Below are positions 32,394 through 40,328 of a stretch of 64,000 nt of DNA, piece after piece. Within the stretch, counting starts at the first letter, position 1; the number at the start of each line of letters is the position of its first letter. The translations under genes were made by a program, and so were the position numbers. The notes beneath the pieces were generated by a model. The model saw nothing but the letters and a program-made list of their open reading frames with translations, had not been told where the DNA came from and did no database searches. The stretch comes from Paenibacillus_AR sp051594765 (GTDB taxonomy: Bacteria; Bacillota; Bacilli; Paenibacillales; NBRC-103111): NCBI RefSeq assembly GCF_051594765.1, contig NZ_JBPPGJ010000001.1, forward strand, positions 372,001 through 436,000. The letters run 5' to 3'.

Positions 32394-34508
32394 CTAAGCC
32401 CGCTTGCCTGCAGCGGCGGCCGCATTCTCCACCCGCTCCGCCTTGACGGCGCAGAGCTTGAACTCGGGCATCCGGCTCACCGGATCCAGCCGGTCCAGAG
32501 TCAGGCGGTTGATGGACTGCTCCCCTCCCCAATGGAAGGGAACGAAGATGGTCCGCGGATGAATGGCCTCCGTGACCTTGACGTCGAAGACGGCGGAGCC
32601 CCGCCGGCTCTCCAGCTTGATCCGGCTGCCGTGGGTCATGCCGATCCGTTCCGCCAGCCACGGGTGGATCTCCGCTACGGGCACGGGTGCTTTTTTATTC
32701 AAGCCCTCGGAGCGGCGGGTCTGGGCGCCGCTCAGATAGTGGTTGGAGAGCCGCCCCGTGGTCAGGACGTACGGGTATTCCTCGTCCACGGGCTCCGCCG
32801 GAAGCTTCGGCGTCACGCCGAACATCCGGGCCTTGCCGTCCGGATGGGCGAAGCGTTCGGCGAAGGGCATGGGCGTACCCGGATGATCCGGCGCGGGACA
32901 AGGCCAGAAGACGCCCTCCTTGCCCCGGAGCCTGCCGTAGCTCAGCCCGCTGTAGTCCGCCGCTCCTCCGGCGCTGGCTCTGCAGAGCTCATCGAAGATG
33001 TCCTCCATAGAGCCGTACCGGAAGTATGCCCCCCGGCCCAGGCGCTCCGCCAGCTCGCAGAGGAGCACCCAGTCCTGCTTGCAGCGTCCGGGCAGCTCCA
33101 GCAGCTTGGAGCGGTGGAACACCCGGCCCTCCAGATTGGTCATCGTCCCTTCCGCTTCCAGGAAGGAGGGGCCTGGCAGCAGCCAATGGGCCAGCTTCGC
33201 CGTCTCGGTCTCGAACATATCGACGACGACCAGGAGCTCCAGCTTCTTCAGCATCTCCTCCACCTTGGTGCTGTTGGGGCTGGAGACGACGGGATTGGAG
33301 CCCAGCACGATCAGGGCTTTGATCTCGCCGCTGCCCACCTTCTCCAGGAGCTCGTAGGCGGAGACACCCTTGCCGGGCAGCTCGGCGGGATCGATTCCCC
33401 ACACTCCCGCCACATGCTCCCGGGCCGCCGGGTCCTCGATCAGGCGGTAGCCGGGCAGCTGGTCGGCCTTTTGGCCGTGCTCCCGGCCCCCTTGGCCGTT
33501 AGCCTGCCCGGTCACCGCGCCGTAGCCGCAGCCGGGGCGCCCCATTTTGCCGGTAACGAGAGCCAGGTTGATGTACTGCAGCGTATTCTCCACACCGTTC
33601 ACCTGCTGCTCCAGCCCCCGTGCCGTCAGCACCACGCCGGTCTCCGCCTTGGCGAAGCCACGGGCGATGGTGCGGACCACGGCGGCCAGCACTCCCGTAT
33701 ACAGCTCCACCTTCTCGGGAGTGAAGGGCTTGACGGCTGCACGGACCTCCTCCAGACCGGAGGAGACCCTGGCCTTAATGAAAGCCTGGTCCTCCAGCCC
33801 TTCGGCCAGAATTACATGCAGGAGGCCGCTGACGAATACCGAATCGAACCCGGGCTGCAGGCGCACGTGAATGTCCGCCACCTTGGAGGTCAGCGTGTTC
33901 CGGGGGTCGATGGTAACGATGGTGGCGCCGTTCTTCTTGGCCTCCATGAGGTAGGGCATGAAAGTGGGCTGGCACTCAGCCACGTTGGTTCCCGCCAGTA
34001 TGATGTACTTAGCCTTCGGAATCTCCGACAGCGGCATGGTCATGCCACGGTCCATGCCGAAGGCCCGATTGGAGGCTGCCGCCGCCGAGGACATGCAGTA
34101 CCGGCCGTTGTAATCGATATATTTGGAGCGGAGCGCCACCCTTGTGAATTTGCCCAGCAGATAGGAGACTTCATTGGTAAGCGAGCCCCCGCCGTATACG
34201 CCTACGGCATCGGCGCCGTATCGGCTCTGCAAGTCCCGGATCGTTACCGCGATCCGGTCCAGCGCCGTCTCCCAATCCGTCGGACGCCACTTGGACAGCC
34301 CCGGGCCGCCCTTGTAGTGAGGCTCCAGAATCCGCTCCTGGTGCTTGACATGCTGAAGAACATGGAGCCCCTTCTGGCACAGCCTGCCCGTTGCCACGGG
34401 GAAATCCTGGGCCGGCTTCACCTTATAACCCGAGAGAGCGCCCGCCGGCTCCTGCTCCAGCACTAACCCGCATTGCATGCTGCAGAAGCAGCAGTGGGAT
34501 CGGGACAT
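32394..34508 (-). CDS. nasC: Assimilatory nitrate reductase catalytic subunit
   Basis: It is a molybdopterin oxidoreductase that reduces nitrate to nitrite in the cytoplasm for nitrogen supply. The [4Fe-4S] ligands are C6, C9, C13 and C44 (HCCFCSMQCG and GRLCQKG), and the Mo-ligating cysteine is C138 in YNGRYCMSSAAAA. The 704-residue length and the C-terminal molydopterin-binding domain (YPYVLTTGRLSNHYLSGAQTRRS) match Bacillus NasC. Formate dehydrogenase is a close relative, but the RYCMSS context and the narK neighbour favour nitrate reductase. There is no electron-transfer subunit (NasB) or nitrite reductase in the window. The start is ATG with a GGAGG-rich leader. Confidence 0.87.
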   Translation of the reverse strand: MSRSHCCFCSMQCGLVLEQEPAGALSGYKVKPAQDFPVATGRLCQKGLHVLQHVKHQERILEPHYKGGPGLSKWRPTDWETALDRIAVTIRDLQSRYGADAVGVYGGGSLTNEVSYLLGKFTRVALRSKYIDYNGRYCMSSAAAASNRAFGMDRGMTMPLSEIPKAKYIILAGTNVAECQPTFMPYLMEAKKNGATIVTIDPRNTLTSKVADIHVRLQPGFDSVFVSGLLHVILAEGLEDQAFIKARVSSGLEEVRAAVKPFTPEKVELYTGVLAAVVRTIARGFAKAETGVVLTARGLEQQVNGVENTLQYINLALVTGKMGRPGCGYGAVTGQANGQGGREHGQKADQLPGYRLIEDPAAREHVAGVWGIDPAELPGKGVSAYELLEKVGSGEIKALIVLGSNPVVSSPNSTKVEEMLKKLELLVVVDMFETETAKLAHWLLPGPSFLEAEGTMTNLEGRVFHRSKLLELPGRCKQDWVLLCELAERLGRGAYFRYGSMEDIFDELCRASAGGAADYSGLSYGRLRGKEGVFWPCPAPDHPGTPMPFAERFAHPDGKARMFGVTPKLPAEPVDEEYPYVLTTGRLSNHYLSGAQTRRSEGLNKKAPVPVAEIHPWLAERIGMTHGSRIKLESRRGSAVFDVKVTEAIHPRTIFVPFHWGGEQSINRLTLDRLDPVSRMPEFKLCAVKAERVENAAAAAGKRA

Positions 34509-34552
34509 CCTCCTTCCCCCTCCTCTCCGTGCGTTTCCCCCTTCTGCCTGCC

Positions 34553-34581
34553 TTGCGGCTGCAGAGGGAACCCGCTATACT
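34553..34581 (+). promoter_or_regulatory. Sigma-A promoter of the NUDIX gene
   Basis: TTGCGG and TATACT are 17 bases apart on the plus strand, 45 bases before the GTG start, inside the divergent nasC/NUDIX gap. Confidence 0.6.
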
Positions 34582-34625
34582 TATGGCATTTATGCTCTCC
34601 CATTCCCTTGAACGAGGTGCTGATC

Positions 34626-35150
34626 GTGTATACCTTGCGATTGATGGCCGTCGCCATGCTGTTCAACGGCGGCGATATGCTGATGATGAAACGCTCTCCG
34701 AACCGTACGCTCTCTCCCGGCATGTGGGCCGGCGTCGGCGGGCATCTGGAGCCCTCCGAGCTCGGCGACCCCCGGGCCGCCTGCCTCCGCGAGGTGGAGG
34801 AGGAGACCGGGCTGCGCCCCGAGGAGATCCGGGACCTGGAGCTGAAGTACATTCTGCTCCGGTTGAACGGCACCGATCTCCGGCAGCAGTTCGTCTACAC
34901 CGGGCGGACCGACCGCCGTGACGTGGCGACGACCGAGGAAGGAGAGCTCCACTGGATTCCGAAGGAGGAGATCCTGAACCGGGACCTTCCCTTCGTGTTC
35001 CGTTCGCTCCTGGCCCATTGGCTTTCGGAGGAGCCCTCCGATGCCGTATGGATGGGAACGGCCACGCTGGAGGATGCCGGCTCCGGACATCCGGAGGAGC
35101 CCCGTCCCGTTATCCGGTGGGTGCCGGTCCGGGATCCGGGAAGGATGTAG
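34626..35150 (+). CDS. NUDIX hydrolase
   Basis: This is a 174-residue hydrolase of nucleoside-diphosphate derivatives. The NUDIX box runs from G39 to L63 (GHLEPSE at 39-45, then REVEEETGL at 55-63), with nine instead of seven residues between the first glutamate and the RE pair. It resembles 8-oxo-dGTP-diphosphatase (MutT-like) members, but the substrate cannot be read from sequence. The GTG at 34626 is chosen for the GAGG 8 bases upstream; the open frame to 34473 has no protein-like N-terminus. It is the only plus-strand gene in the nitrate block, ending 4 bases before the convergent TrpD-like stop. Confidence 0.85.
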   Translation: MYTLRLMAVAMLFNGGDMLMMKRSPNRTLSPGMWAGVGGHLEPSELGDPRAACLREVEEETGLRPEEIRDLELKYILLRLNGTDLRQQFVYTGRTDRRDVATTEEGELHWIPKEEILNRDLPFVFRSLLAHWLSEEPSDAVWMGTATLEDAGSGHPEEPRPVIRWVPVRDPGRM

Positions 35151-35154
35151 CCGG

Positions 35155-36207
35155 CTAATTCGCCTGCCTCTTCGGATCCCGATCGTAGAGCTTGGTCAGA
35201 TCCTTCCACTTCTTCAGCACCTTCCAGGCTTCCTTGCGGGCATACAGCTGGCGTGCAAGCTGGAAGCCCTCCTCGTAGGTGGCCACCTTTTCGTACCAGT
35301 ACAGCCGGAGGCCGGCATTGAAGATCACGTGATCCCTCTCGCTCCTGAGCTCCGGCGATTCATCCCCCTGGATGACCCGGTGAAGCAGGGTCAGCTGAGT
35401 TTCCGAATCGATGGGCCCAAGCGGCGATCCCCCGAAGCCGAAGGTGGAGGGATCCAGGACGGTGGTTTCGTCGCCATATGGCGTGACGATGCGGATCGCG
35501 CTGGTTTTGGTGATTGGCACATCCTCCGAGCCTTCCATGCCCTGGACGATCATCGCCTTCTGCAGTCCCGCCTTCGGCAGAATCTGCACCAGGTGCTGCA
35601 TGGCCGTCCGGTGGTTGACGCCGATGATCATCTGATGGGACTGCACCGGATTCAGCACCTTCTCCACCGTATTCATGAACGTGCGCAGTCCCATCTCCTC
35701 CCGCACCTTGCGGATCTGGGCCAGAGCCGGGCACATCCGGTCCGTCCAGATGAAGCCGATCTTCACAGAGCCGAATACCGTCTCCCAATCCTTCGCGGAC
35801 AGCTCCGTACGGACGCCGAGGCCTTCGAGCAGGTACCGGATGGACGTTCCCAGCTTCGGCGGCAGAGAATCGCTGCCGTGCAGCACCTGTGGGAACCCCA
35901 CCGAGGCCAGCATGAGGCTAACCGGTATGGTAACCGGAAACAGATGCCTGCCGTCATACGGTCCGGCGTTGTTCAGCGAGTCGGAGTAAGAGGCGTAAGG
36001 CAGGGAATACCTGCGGAACACGTCGATGAACGCCATGATCTCGTCATCCGATTCCCCCTTCATCCGCACTGCCATCAGGAAGGCCGCCGTCTGGGCCTCC
36101 GTCGCTTCTCCCCTCGCAATCGCATGCGCCGCCGCAACCGCCTCGTCATAGGACAGATTCCGGGAGCCCAGCTTGCCGGTACCCGCCGCTTTGATCCACT
36201 GTTTCAT
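35155..36207 (-). CDS. TrpD-like glycosyltransferase-family-3 protein without the GTGGD loop
   Basis: The 350-residue protein has the N-terminal helical domain of anthranilate phosphoribosyltransferases (SYDEAVAAAHAIARGEATEAQTAAFLMAVRMKGES-type region, about residues 20-55) and a TrpD-like core. Where TrpD has the PRPP-binding GTGGD, this protein reads LNNAGPYDGRHLFPVT, and the nucleotide loop reads VLHGSDSLPPK. True TrpD activity is therefore unlikely. It lies 57 bases downstream of narK, probably co-transcribed, which points to a role linked to nitrate use; this is inference. The start at 36207 has GGAGGG 8 bases upstream. Confidence 0.72.
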   Translation of the reverse strand: MKQWIKAAGTGKLGSRNLSYDEAVAAAHAIARGEATEAQTAAFLMAVRMKGESDDEIMAFIDVFRRYSLPYASYSDSLNNAGPYDGRHLFPVTIPVSLMLASVGFPQVLHGSDSLPPKLGTSIRYLLEGLGVRTELSAKDWETVFGSVKIGFIWTDRMCPALAQIRKVREEMGLRTFMNTVEKVLNPVQSHQMIIGVNHRTAMQHLVQILPKAGLQKAMIVQGMEGSEDVPITKTSAIRIVTPYGDETTVLDPSTFGFGGSPLGPIDSETQLTLLHRVIQGDESPELRSERDHVIFNAGLRLYWYEKVATYEEGFQLARQLYARKEAWKVLKKWKDLTKLYDRDPKRQAN

Positions 36208-36264
36208 CCTTTTATCCCTCCTTTCAGCCGGAAGTCGCCCGCGGGAGCTTGAACGGGTCATCCC

Positions 36265-37491
36265 TTAATAGTTGACACCGGTCTCCGCCGTTGCCCAGGA
36301 ACGCCTCCAGCTGATTGATCTGCTGTAGAACAGGAATGTGGCTACCGCCACGATAGAGCCGATGACAATAAACCCGGTGGAGAAGGTCCCCGTCATTTCA
36401 CGAATATAGCCCAGCAGGAACGGGAGCGCGAAGCCGCCGAGTCCGCCGGCCGCTCCGACGATGCCGGTCACGACGCCGATTTCCTTCGGGAAGCGCTGGG
36501 GGACGATCTGGAAGATGGAGCCGTTGCCCATACCGAGGCATATCATGGTCAGCACGAAGAGCGCCGTTGCCAGCCCCAGGGACGGAAGAGAAGACAGGAA
36601 ATAAAGAAGCACGGAAATGAAACCGAAGAGGACCAATAAGAATCTCATCCCTCCAATCTTGTCGGCGATGTATCCGCCGATGGGACGTACGAAGCTGCCT
36701 GCGATCACCGTCAAGGTAACCAGATAGCCGACCTGAACCTTGGTAATGCCGCCCGGAACCGCCGTCTCGCCGTATTGGTCGAACAAGAAGATGCTCAGAT
36801 AGCTGGCGAAGCCTACAAAACCGCCGAAGGTAATGGAGTAGAAGAAGCAGAACCACCAGGTGTCGCCGTATTTCAACATCTGCAGATAATCGGAGAATTT
36901 CTTCGGTTCGGGCTGGTTTGGGCTGTCCTTCGCCATGATCAGGTAGGTGACCATCACGATGGTGAGCGGAAGGAGCGCCATGCCGAACACATTATGCCAT
37001 CCGTAGGCTGCCGCCAGCTGGGGACCGAAGAAGGTGGCGAGTGCGGTGCCGCTATTTCCCGCTCCTGCAATTCCCATGGCCAGGCCCTGGTATTGCGGGG
37101 GATACCATCTGCTGGCCAGCGAGAGGGAAACCGCGAAGCTGGCGCCTGCAATGCCGAGCAGGAAGCCCAGCATGTGAATCTGATTCAGCGTAGTGCCGCC
37201 AAGCCACCCCCACAGGAGCGGAATGTAAGTCAACACCATGCCGATCATGCCGGCCTTCTTGGAGCCGATCCGGTCCGCCAGGATCCCCATCGGGATCCGG
37301 AAGAAGGCGCCGCCCAAGGTGGGAATGGCGACCATCAGCGCTTTCTGCGAGGCGGTCAGCCCGAAATCCTTGGTGATGTAGAGAGACAGAGCGCCGCACA
37401 TGACCCAAATCATGAAACTCACATCAAAGTAGAGAAAAGCTGACACCAAACTCGGAAAATGACCTGCTTTTCGAAAGGACTTTACTTCCAT
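36265..37491 (-). CDS. narK: NarK/NasA-family nitrate/nitrite transporter
   Basis: This is an MFS transporter of 408 residues with 12 membrane segments. The nitrate signatures of the NNP family are present: AGAGNSGTALATFFGPQLA in segment 5 and GMGNGSIFQIVPQRFP with GIVGAAGGLGGF in segments 10-11. The conserved RIPMG arginine of segment 2 and SFVRPIGG arginine of segment 8 bind the anion in characterised NarK. It likely imports nitrate for nasC. AGGAGG lies 10 bases before the ATG. Its promoter contains a GlnR/TnrA-type box, suggesting nitrogen control. Confidence 0.92.
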   Translation of the reverse strand: MEVKSFRKAGHFPSLVSAFLYFDVSFMIWVMCGALSLYITKDFGLTASQKALMVAIPTLGGAFFRIPMGILADRIGSKKAGMIGMVLTYIPLLWGWLGGTTLNQIHMLGFLLGIAGASFAVSLSLASRWYPPQYQGLAMGIAGAGNSGTALATFFGPQLAAAYGWHNVFGMALLPLTIVMVTYLIMAKDSPNQPEPKKFSDYLQMLKYGDTWWFCFFYSITFGGFVGFASYLSIFLFDQYGETAVPGGITKVQVGYLVTLTVIAGSFVRPIGGYIADKIGGMRFLLVLFGFISVLLYFLSSLPSLGLATALFVLTMICLGMGNGSIFQIVPQRFPKEIGVVTGIVGAAGGLGGFALPFLLGYIREMTGTFSTGFIVIGSIVAVATFLFYSRSISWRRSWATAETGVNY

Positions 37492-37516
37492 CCCTCTCCA
37501 TCCTCCTTAATATCTT

Positions 37517-37545
37517 ATTATATGTTAGTATTCCTCACACTTCAA
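37517..37545 (-). promoter_or_regulatory. Sigma-A promoter of narK
   Basis: TTGAAG (37540-37545) and a perfect TATAAT (37517-37522) are exactly 17 bases apart on the minus strand, about 25 bases before the start codon. Confidence 0.75.
37523..37539. promoter_or_regulatory. GlnR/TnrA-type nitrogen-control box
   Basis: TGTTAGTATTCCTCACA fits TGTNA-N7-TNACA, the site shared by GlnR and TnrA, at every fixed position. It occupies exactly the 17-base spacer of the narK promoter. Binding there would be expected to block RNA polymerase, i.e. repression, rather than the upstream activation seen at B. subtilis nas promoters. Confidence 0.65.
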
Positions 37546-37561
37546 ATATACATTGCGTTCA

Positions 37562-37607
37562 CAAAAAGTTCAATGCTTTTTCCGCAAAAAGTTCACCTTT
37601 TTGTGAA
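37562..37607. promoter_or_regulatory. Operator-like repeats upstream of the narK promoter
   Basis: CAAAAAGTTCA occurs twice, starting at 37562 and 37585 (23 bases apart, about two helical turns). The second copy runs into the palindrome TTCAC-N6-GTGAA (37592-37607). They lie about 20-60 bases upstream of the -35 box, a usual place for an activator. The binding protein is unknown; it does not match the Fnr or CRP consensus. Confidence 0.45.
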
Positions 37608-37706
37608 GAAAGTTATTGAACATGCTTGATTTTCGTAGGTCTATTTTCCATTAACGAACATTACATGTGCTAATTTTATGTATTGTTCGGTTTGGTCACG
37701 GAAACA

Positions 37707-37751
37707 ACAAAAAAAGACCTTCCTTACATCAACATGACGTAAGGAAGGTCT
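37707..37751 (-). terminator. Terminator of spo0B-obg
   Basis: A 13-bp perfect stem (AGACCTTCCTTAC with its complement) is followed by seven Ts on the minus strand, 14 bases past the obg stop. Confidence 0.9.
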
Positions 37752-37764
37752 CGCCTTCATCAGC

Positions 37765-39069
37765 TTATCCTTGATCGTTAAATTCGAATTCAAACTCCCC
37801 GATGCGCACCGTCTGCCCTTCTTCAATCCCACGGTCGCGCAGTGCCTGGTCGACGCCCATCTTCCGCAGCGTACGGCCGAAACGGACAGCCGCATCGTAC
37901 GATGCGAAGTTGAAACGTTTGAGCATCTTCTCGATACTTTCGCTCTCCACGATGAACACATCGTTCTCCCGGCGAATGGTGAAGTCATTGGGATCAGCCT
38001 GGCGATTGGCGAAGGTGTAGACCACCCGCTCCTCTACCTCTTCGGGCTCCTCCTCCACGGTCTCCGGAAGGGACTCGAGCAGACCCGCAATCTTGAATAC
38101 GAGCTCCCGCACCCCTTGGCGCGATGCGGCGGAGATGGGCAGCACCTCGGTGATCCCATGGTTCTCCTCCAGCTTCTTCTTGAATTCCTCGAGGAACAGC
38201 TCCGCCTCCGGAATATCCATCTTATTGGCGACGACGAGCTGCGGACGCTGCTCCAGCTTCACGTTGTACAGCTTCAACTCCTCGTTGATCTTCAGCCAGT
38301 CCTCGTAAGGATCACGGCCCTCGGAGCCCGACATATCCACGATGTGGACGATGACCCGGGTCCGCTCGATATGCCGGAGGAACTCATGTCCGAGACCGAC
38401 CCCCTCATGGGCGCCCTCGATCAATCCGGGCAGGTCCGCCATGACGAAGCTGCGTCCTTCCTCTACATCCACAACCCCCAGGTTCGGAGTCAGCGTGGTA
38501 AAATGGTACGCCCCGATCTTCGGCTGCGCGGCAGACACCATGGACAAGAGCGTGGACTTGCCCACGCTGGGGAAGCCTACCAATCCCACGTCCGCCATGA
38601 CCTTCAGCTCCAGCACGACCCAACGCTCCTGGCCTTCCTCGCCTTTCTCCGCAATCTCCGGAGCCGGGTTGCTGATGGAGGCGAACCGAGTGTTGCCCCG
38701 GCCTCCACGGCCGCCCTTGGCCACCACTACCTCTTGACCGTGGCGGGTCATGTCGGCGATCACCTCTTTGGTGTCGTCATCCACGAGGATCGTCCCGGGC
38801 GGAACCCGCACGACCATATCCTCCGCACCGGCGCCGTGGCGGTTCTTCGTCATGCCGCGTTCCCCTTTGGGCGCCTTGTAGTGCCTCTGATACCGGAAAT
38901 CCATCAATGTCCGGAGTCCTTCGTCCACACGGAAGATCACATCTCCGCCCCGGCCGCCGTCGCCGCCTGCCGGACCGCCGTTCGGCACATATAACTCGCG
39001 CCGGTAAGAGACGATTCCATCCCCACCGTCGCCGCCTTTGACAAATACCTTCGCTACATCTACAAACAT
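37765..39069 (-). CDS. obg: Obg-family essential GTPase
   Basis: This is a ribosome-associated GTPase linked to 50S maturation, the stress response and sporulation initiation. The 434-residue protein has the glycine-rich Obg fold (KGGDGGDGIVSYRRE, then GGPAGGDGGRGGDV), the G domain with G1 GFPSVGKS at residues 165-172, DLPGLIEGAHEG and NKMD, and the C-terminal OCT domain typical of Firmicutes. It lies 13 bases downstream of spo0B, the same pairing as in B. subtilis. Confidence 0.97.
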   Translation of the reverse strand: MFVDVAKVFVKGGDGGDGIVSYRRELYVPNGGPAGGDGGRGGDVIFRVDEGLRTLMDFRYQRHYKAPKGERGMTKNRHGAGAEDMVVRVPPGTILVDDDTKEVIADMTRHGQEVVVAKGGRGGRGNTRFASISNPAPEIAEKGEEGQERWVVLELKVMADVGLVGFPSVGKSTLLSMVSAAQPKIGAYHFTTLTPNLGVVDVEEGRSFVMADLPGLIEGAHEGVGLGHEFLRHIERTRVIVHIVDMSGSEGRDPYEDWLKINEELKLYNVKLEQRPQLVVANKMDIPEAELFLEEFKKKLEENHGITEVLPISAASRQGVRELVFKIAGLLESLPETVEEEPEEVEERVVYTFANRQADPNDFTIRRENDVFIVESESIEKMLKRFNFASYDAAVRFGRTLRKMGVDQALRDRGIEEGQTVRIGEFEFEFNDQG

Positions 39070-39082
39070 CCTGCCACCTCTT

Positions 39083-39775
39083 CTATGTACGGAATGGAAG
39101 CGCTAACGCCACAACAGCCTGCTCTTCCCCGAATTGCTCTTCTCTGATCTGCAAGCCAGTGCCACGCTCCGCCAGGAACGCCCGGATTCCTTGCTCCATC
39201 CGGCTCCAAGCCCCGTCCCCCTGGTAGACGAAATCCACCAGAAGCTCGTCCCCGTCTTCGTCGAACCCGATGCTCAGCAGTCCTGCTTCCCCCGCCTCCT
39301 GGGCGGCGCAAGGCTGGATGATCTCCACGACGCCCCGGATGAGACGGTACACCTCTTCCCCGCCCATCTTCAGCCTGCGAAGGTCAATCTCCTGCTCCAG
39401 CTCCACTTCTACGGTGCAGCTGCCGTTCTCAATCCGTTTCTCCAGAAGGTAGACGATCAGCTCGGGAATTCCCAGCTTGCTCAGATAGCTCTCATGCAGC
39501 CCCGTTGTTCTTATCTTGTCCATATAATCCGGCAAATTATCATAGCGCTTCAGCCTGGCATACCCGTACAGCACCTGCATCTCATTCATCCAATCATGCC
39601 GATGGTGCCCCAGCAGACGGATCATCCGGTCCCGCCATTGCGAATCCCGTTCTGCCAGCTCCGCTTCCCGATCCTGCTTGTCCGCTCTGCGCGAAAACCA
39701 AGTGCAGGCTGCTGCCGCAAACGCCAGCAAGAGCCGGACAACGAGCGGAAAAGAAAAGAGCGCCAGTCCGGCCAA
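39083..39775 (-). CDS. spo0B: Spo0B-like sporulation phosphotransferase, N-terminus interrupted
   Basis: Spo0B passes phosphate from Spo0F to Spo0A in the sporulation phosphorelay. The phospho-accepting histidine region RHDWMNEMQVLYGYARL is clear (H60 counted from 39775), followed by a degenerate ATPase-like domain. The start is a problem. The frame from TTG 39775 has no ribosome binding site, and upstream in the same frame lies ATG 39829 with GGAG 8 bases before it and an extended -10 promoter at 39868. That ATG reads MRRKWGLRKTAE, then TAA at 39791-39793, then continues into a hydrophobic segment. This suggests a nonsense change at codon 13, or re-initiation at TTG or another non-ATG codon. 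Function is therefore uncertain. Confidence 0.75.
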   Translation of the reverse strand: MAGLALFSFPLVVRLLLAFAAAACTWFSRRADKQDREAELAERDSQWRDRMIRLLGHHRHDWMNEMQVLYGYARLKRYDNLPDYMDKIRTTGLHESYLSKLGIPELIVYLLEKRIENGSCTVEVELEQEIDLRRLKMGGEEVYRLIRGVVEIIQPCAAQEAGEAGLLSIGFDEDGDELLVDFVYQGDGAWSRMEQGIRAFLAERGTGLQIREEQFGEEQAVVALALPFRT

Positions 39776-39867
39776 CGCCGCTATACCGGCTTATTCCGCC
39801 GTCTTGCGCAACCCCCACTTACGCCTCATCCCATCTTCTCCGTTCCTTCGGAAATATCCATTTCCAA

Positions 39868-39876
39868 AGTATAGCA
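39868..39876 (-). promoter_or_regulatory. Extended -10 promoter of spo0B-obg
   Basis: TGCTATACT on the minus strand lies about 40 bases before ATG 39829. It would give a short leader ending in a GGAG ribosome binding site. No clear -35 box. Confidence 0.55.
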
Positions 39877-39944
39877 TGATTGTCCTTAAACTTCACTACC
39901 TCCCATGGCAAGTAATGGTAAAACCACCTGCATAGGCTGCTCGT

Positions 39945-39981
39945 AATAAAAAAACTCCGGCAGTGAAATCCCGCCGGAGTT
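39945..39981 (-). terminator. Terminator of rplU-prp-rpmA
   Basis: AACTCCGGC pairs with GCCGGAGTT on the minus strand and is followed by TTTTTTATT, 14 bases past the rpmA stop. Confidence 0.9.
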
Positions 39982-39994
39982 CTTCTATCGTTCC

Positions 39995-40306
39995 TTAACC
40001 CTCAACAGCTGCAGCAACCGGTGCCACTTCGACCGGGTAGACGCTGACCTTCTTACGGTCGCGGCCCCAACGCTCGAACTTGACGACGCCTTCGACCAGC
40101 GCGAACAGCGTGTCGTCCTTACCGAGTCCTACATTGTTGCCCGGGTGAATCTTCGTGCCGCGTTGACGCACGAGGATGCTTCCAGCAGTAACGGCTTGAC
40201 CGTCAGCACGCTTCACGCCAAGGCGCTTGGAGATGCTGTCACGACCGTTCTTTGTGGAACCTACACCCTTCTTGGAAGCGAACAATTGCAAATTCAACTT
40301 CAACAT
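39995..40306 (-). CDS. rpmA: Ribosomal protein L27, with cleavable N-terminal extension
   Basis: L27 is the 50S protein whose N-terminus reaches the peptidyl-transferase centre. The first nine residues MLKLNLQLF form the Firmicute extension that must be cut after F9 to expose ASKKGVGSTKNGRDS. The protease Prp is encoded just upstream. The 103-residue length is normal. The gene is the last of rplU-prp-rpmA. Confidence 0.97.
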   Translation of the reverse strand: MLKLNLQLFASKKGVGSTKNGRDSISKRLGVKRADGQAVTAGSILVRQRGTKIHPGNNVGLGKDDTLFALVEGVVKFERWGRDRKKVSVYPVEVAPVAAAVEG

Positions 40307-40328
40307 GGATGTCTACCTCCTTCTTGCT

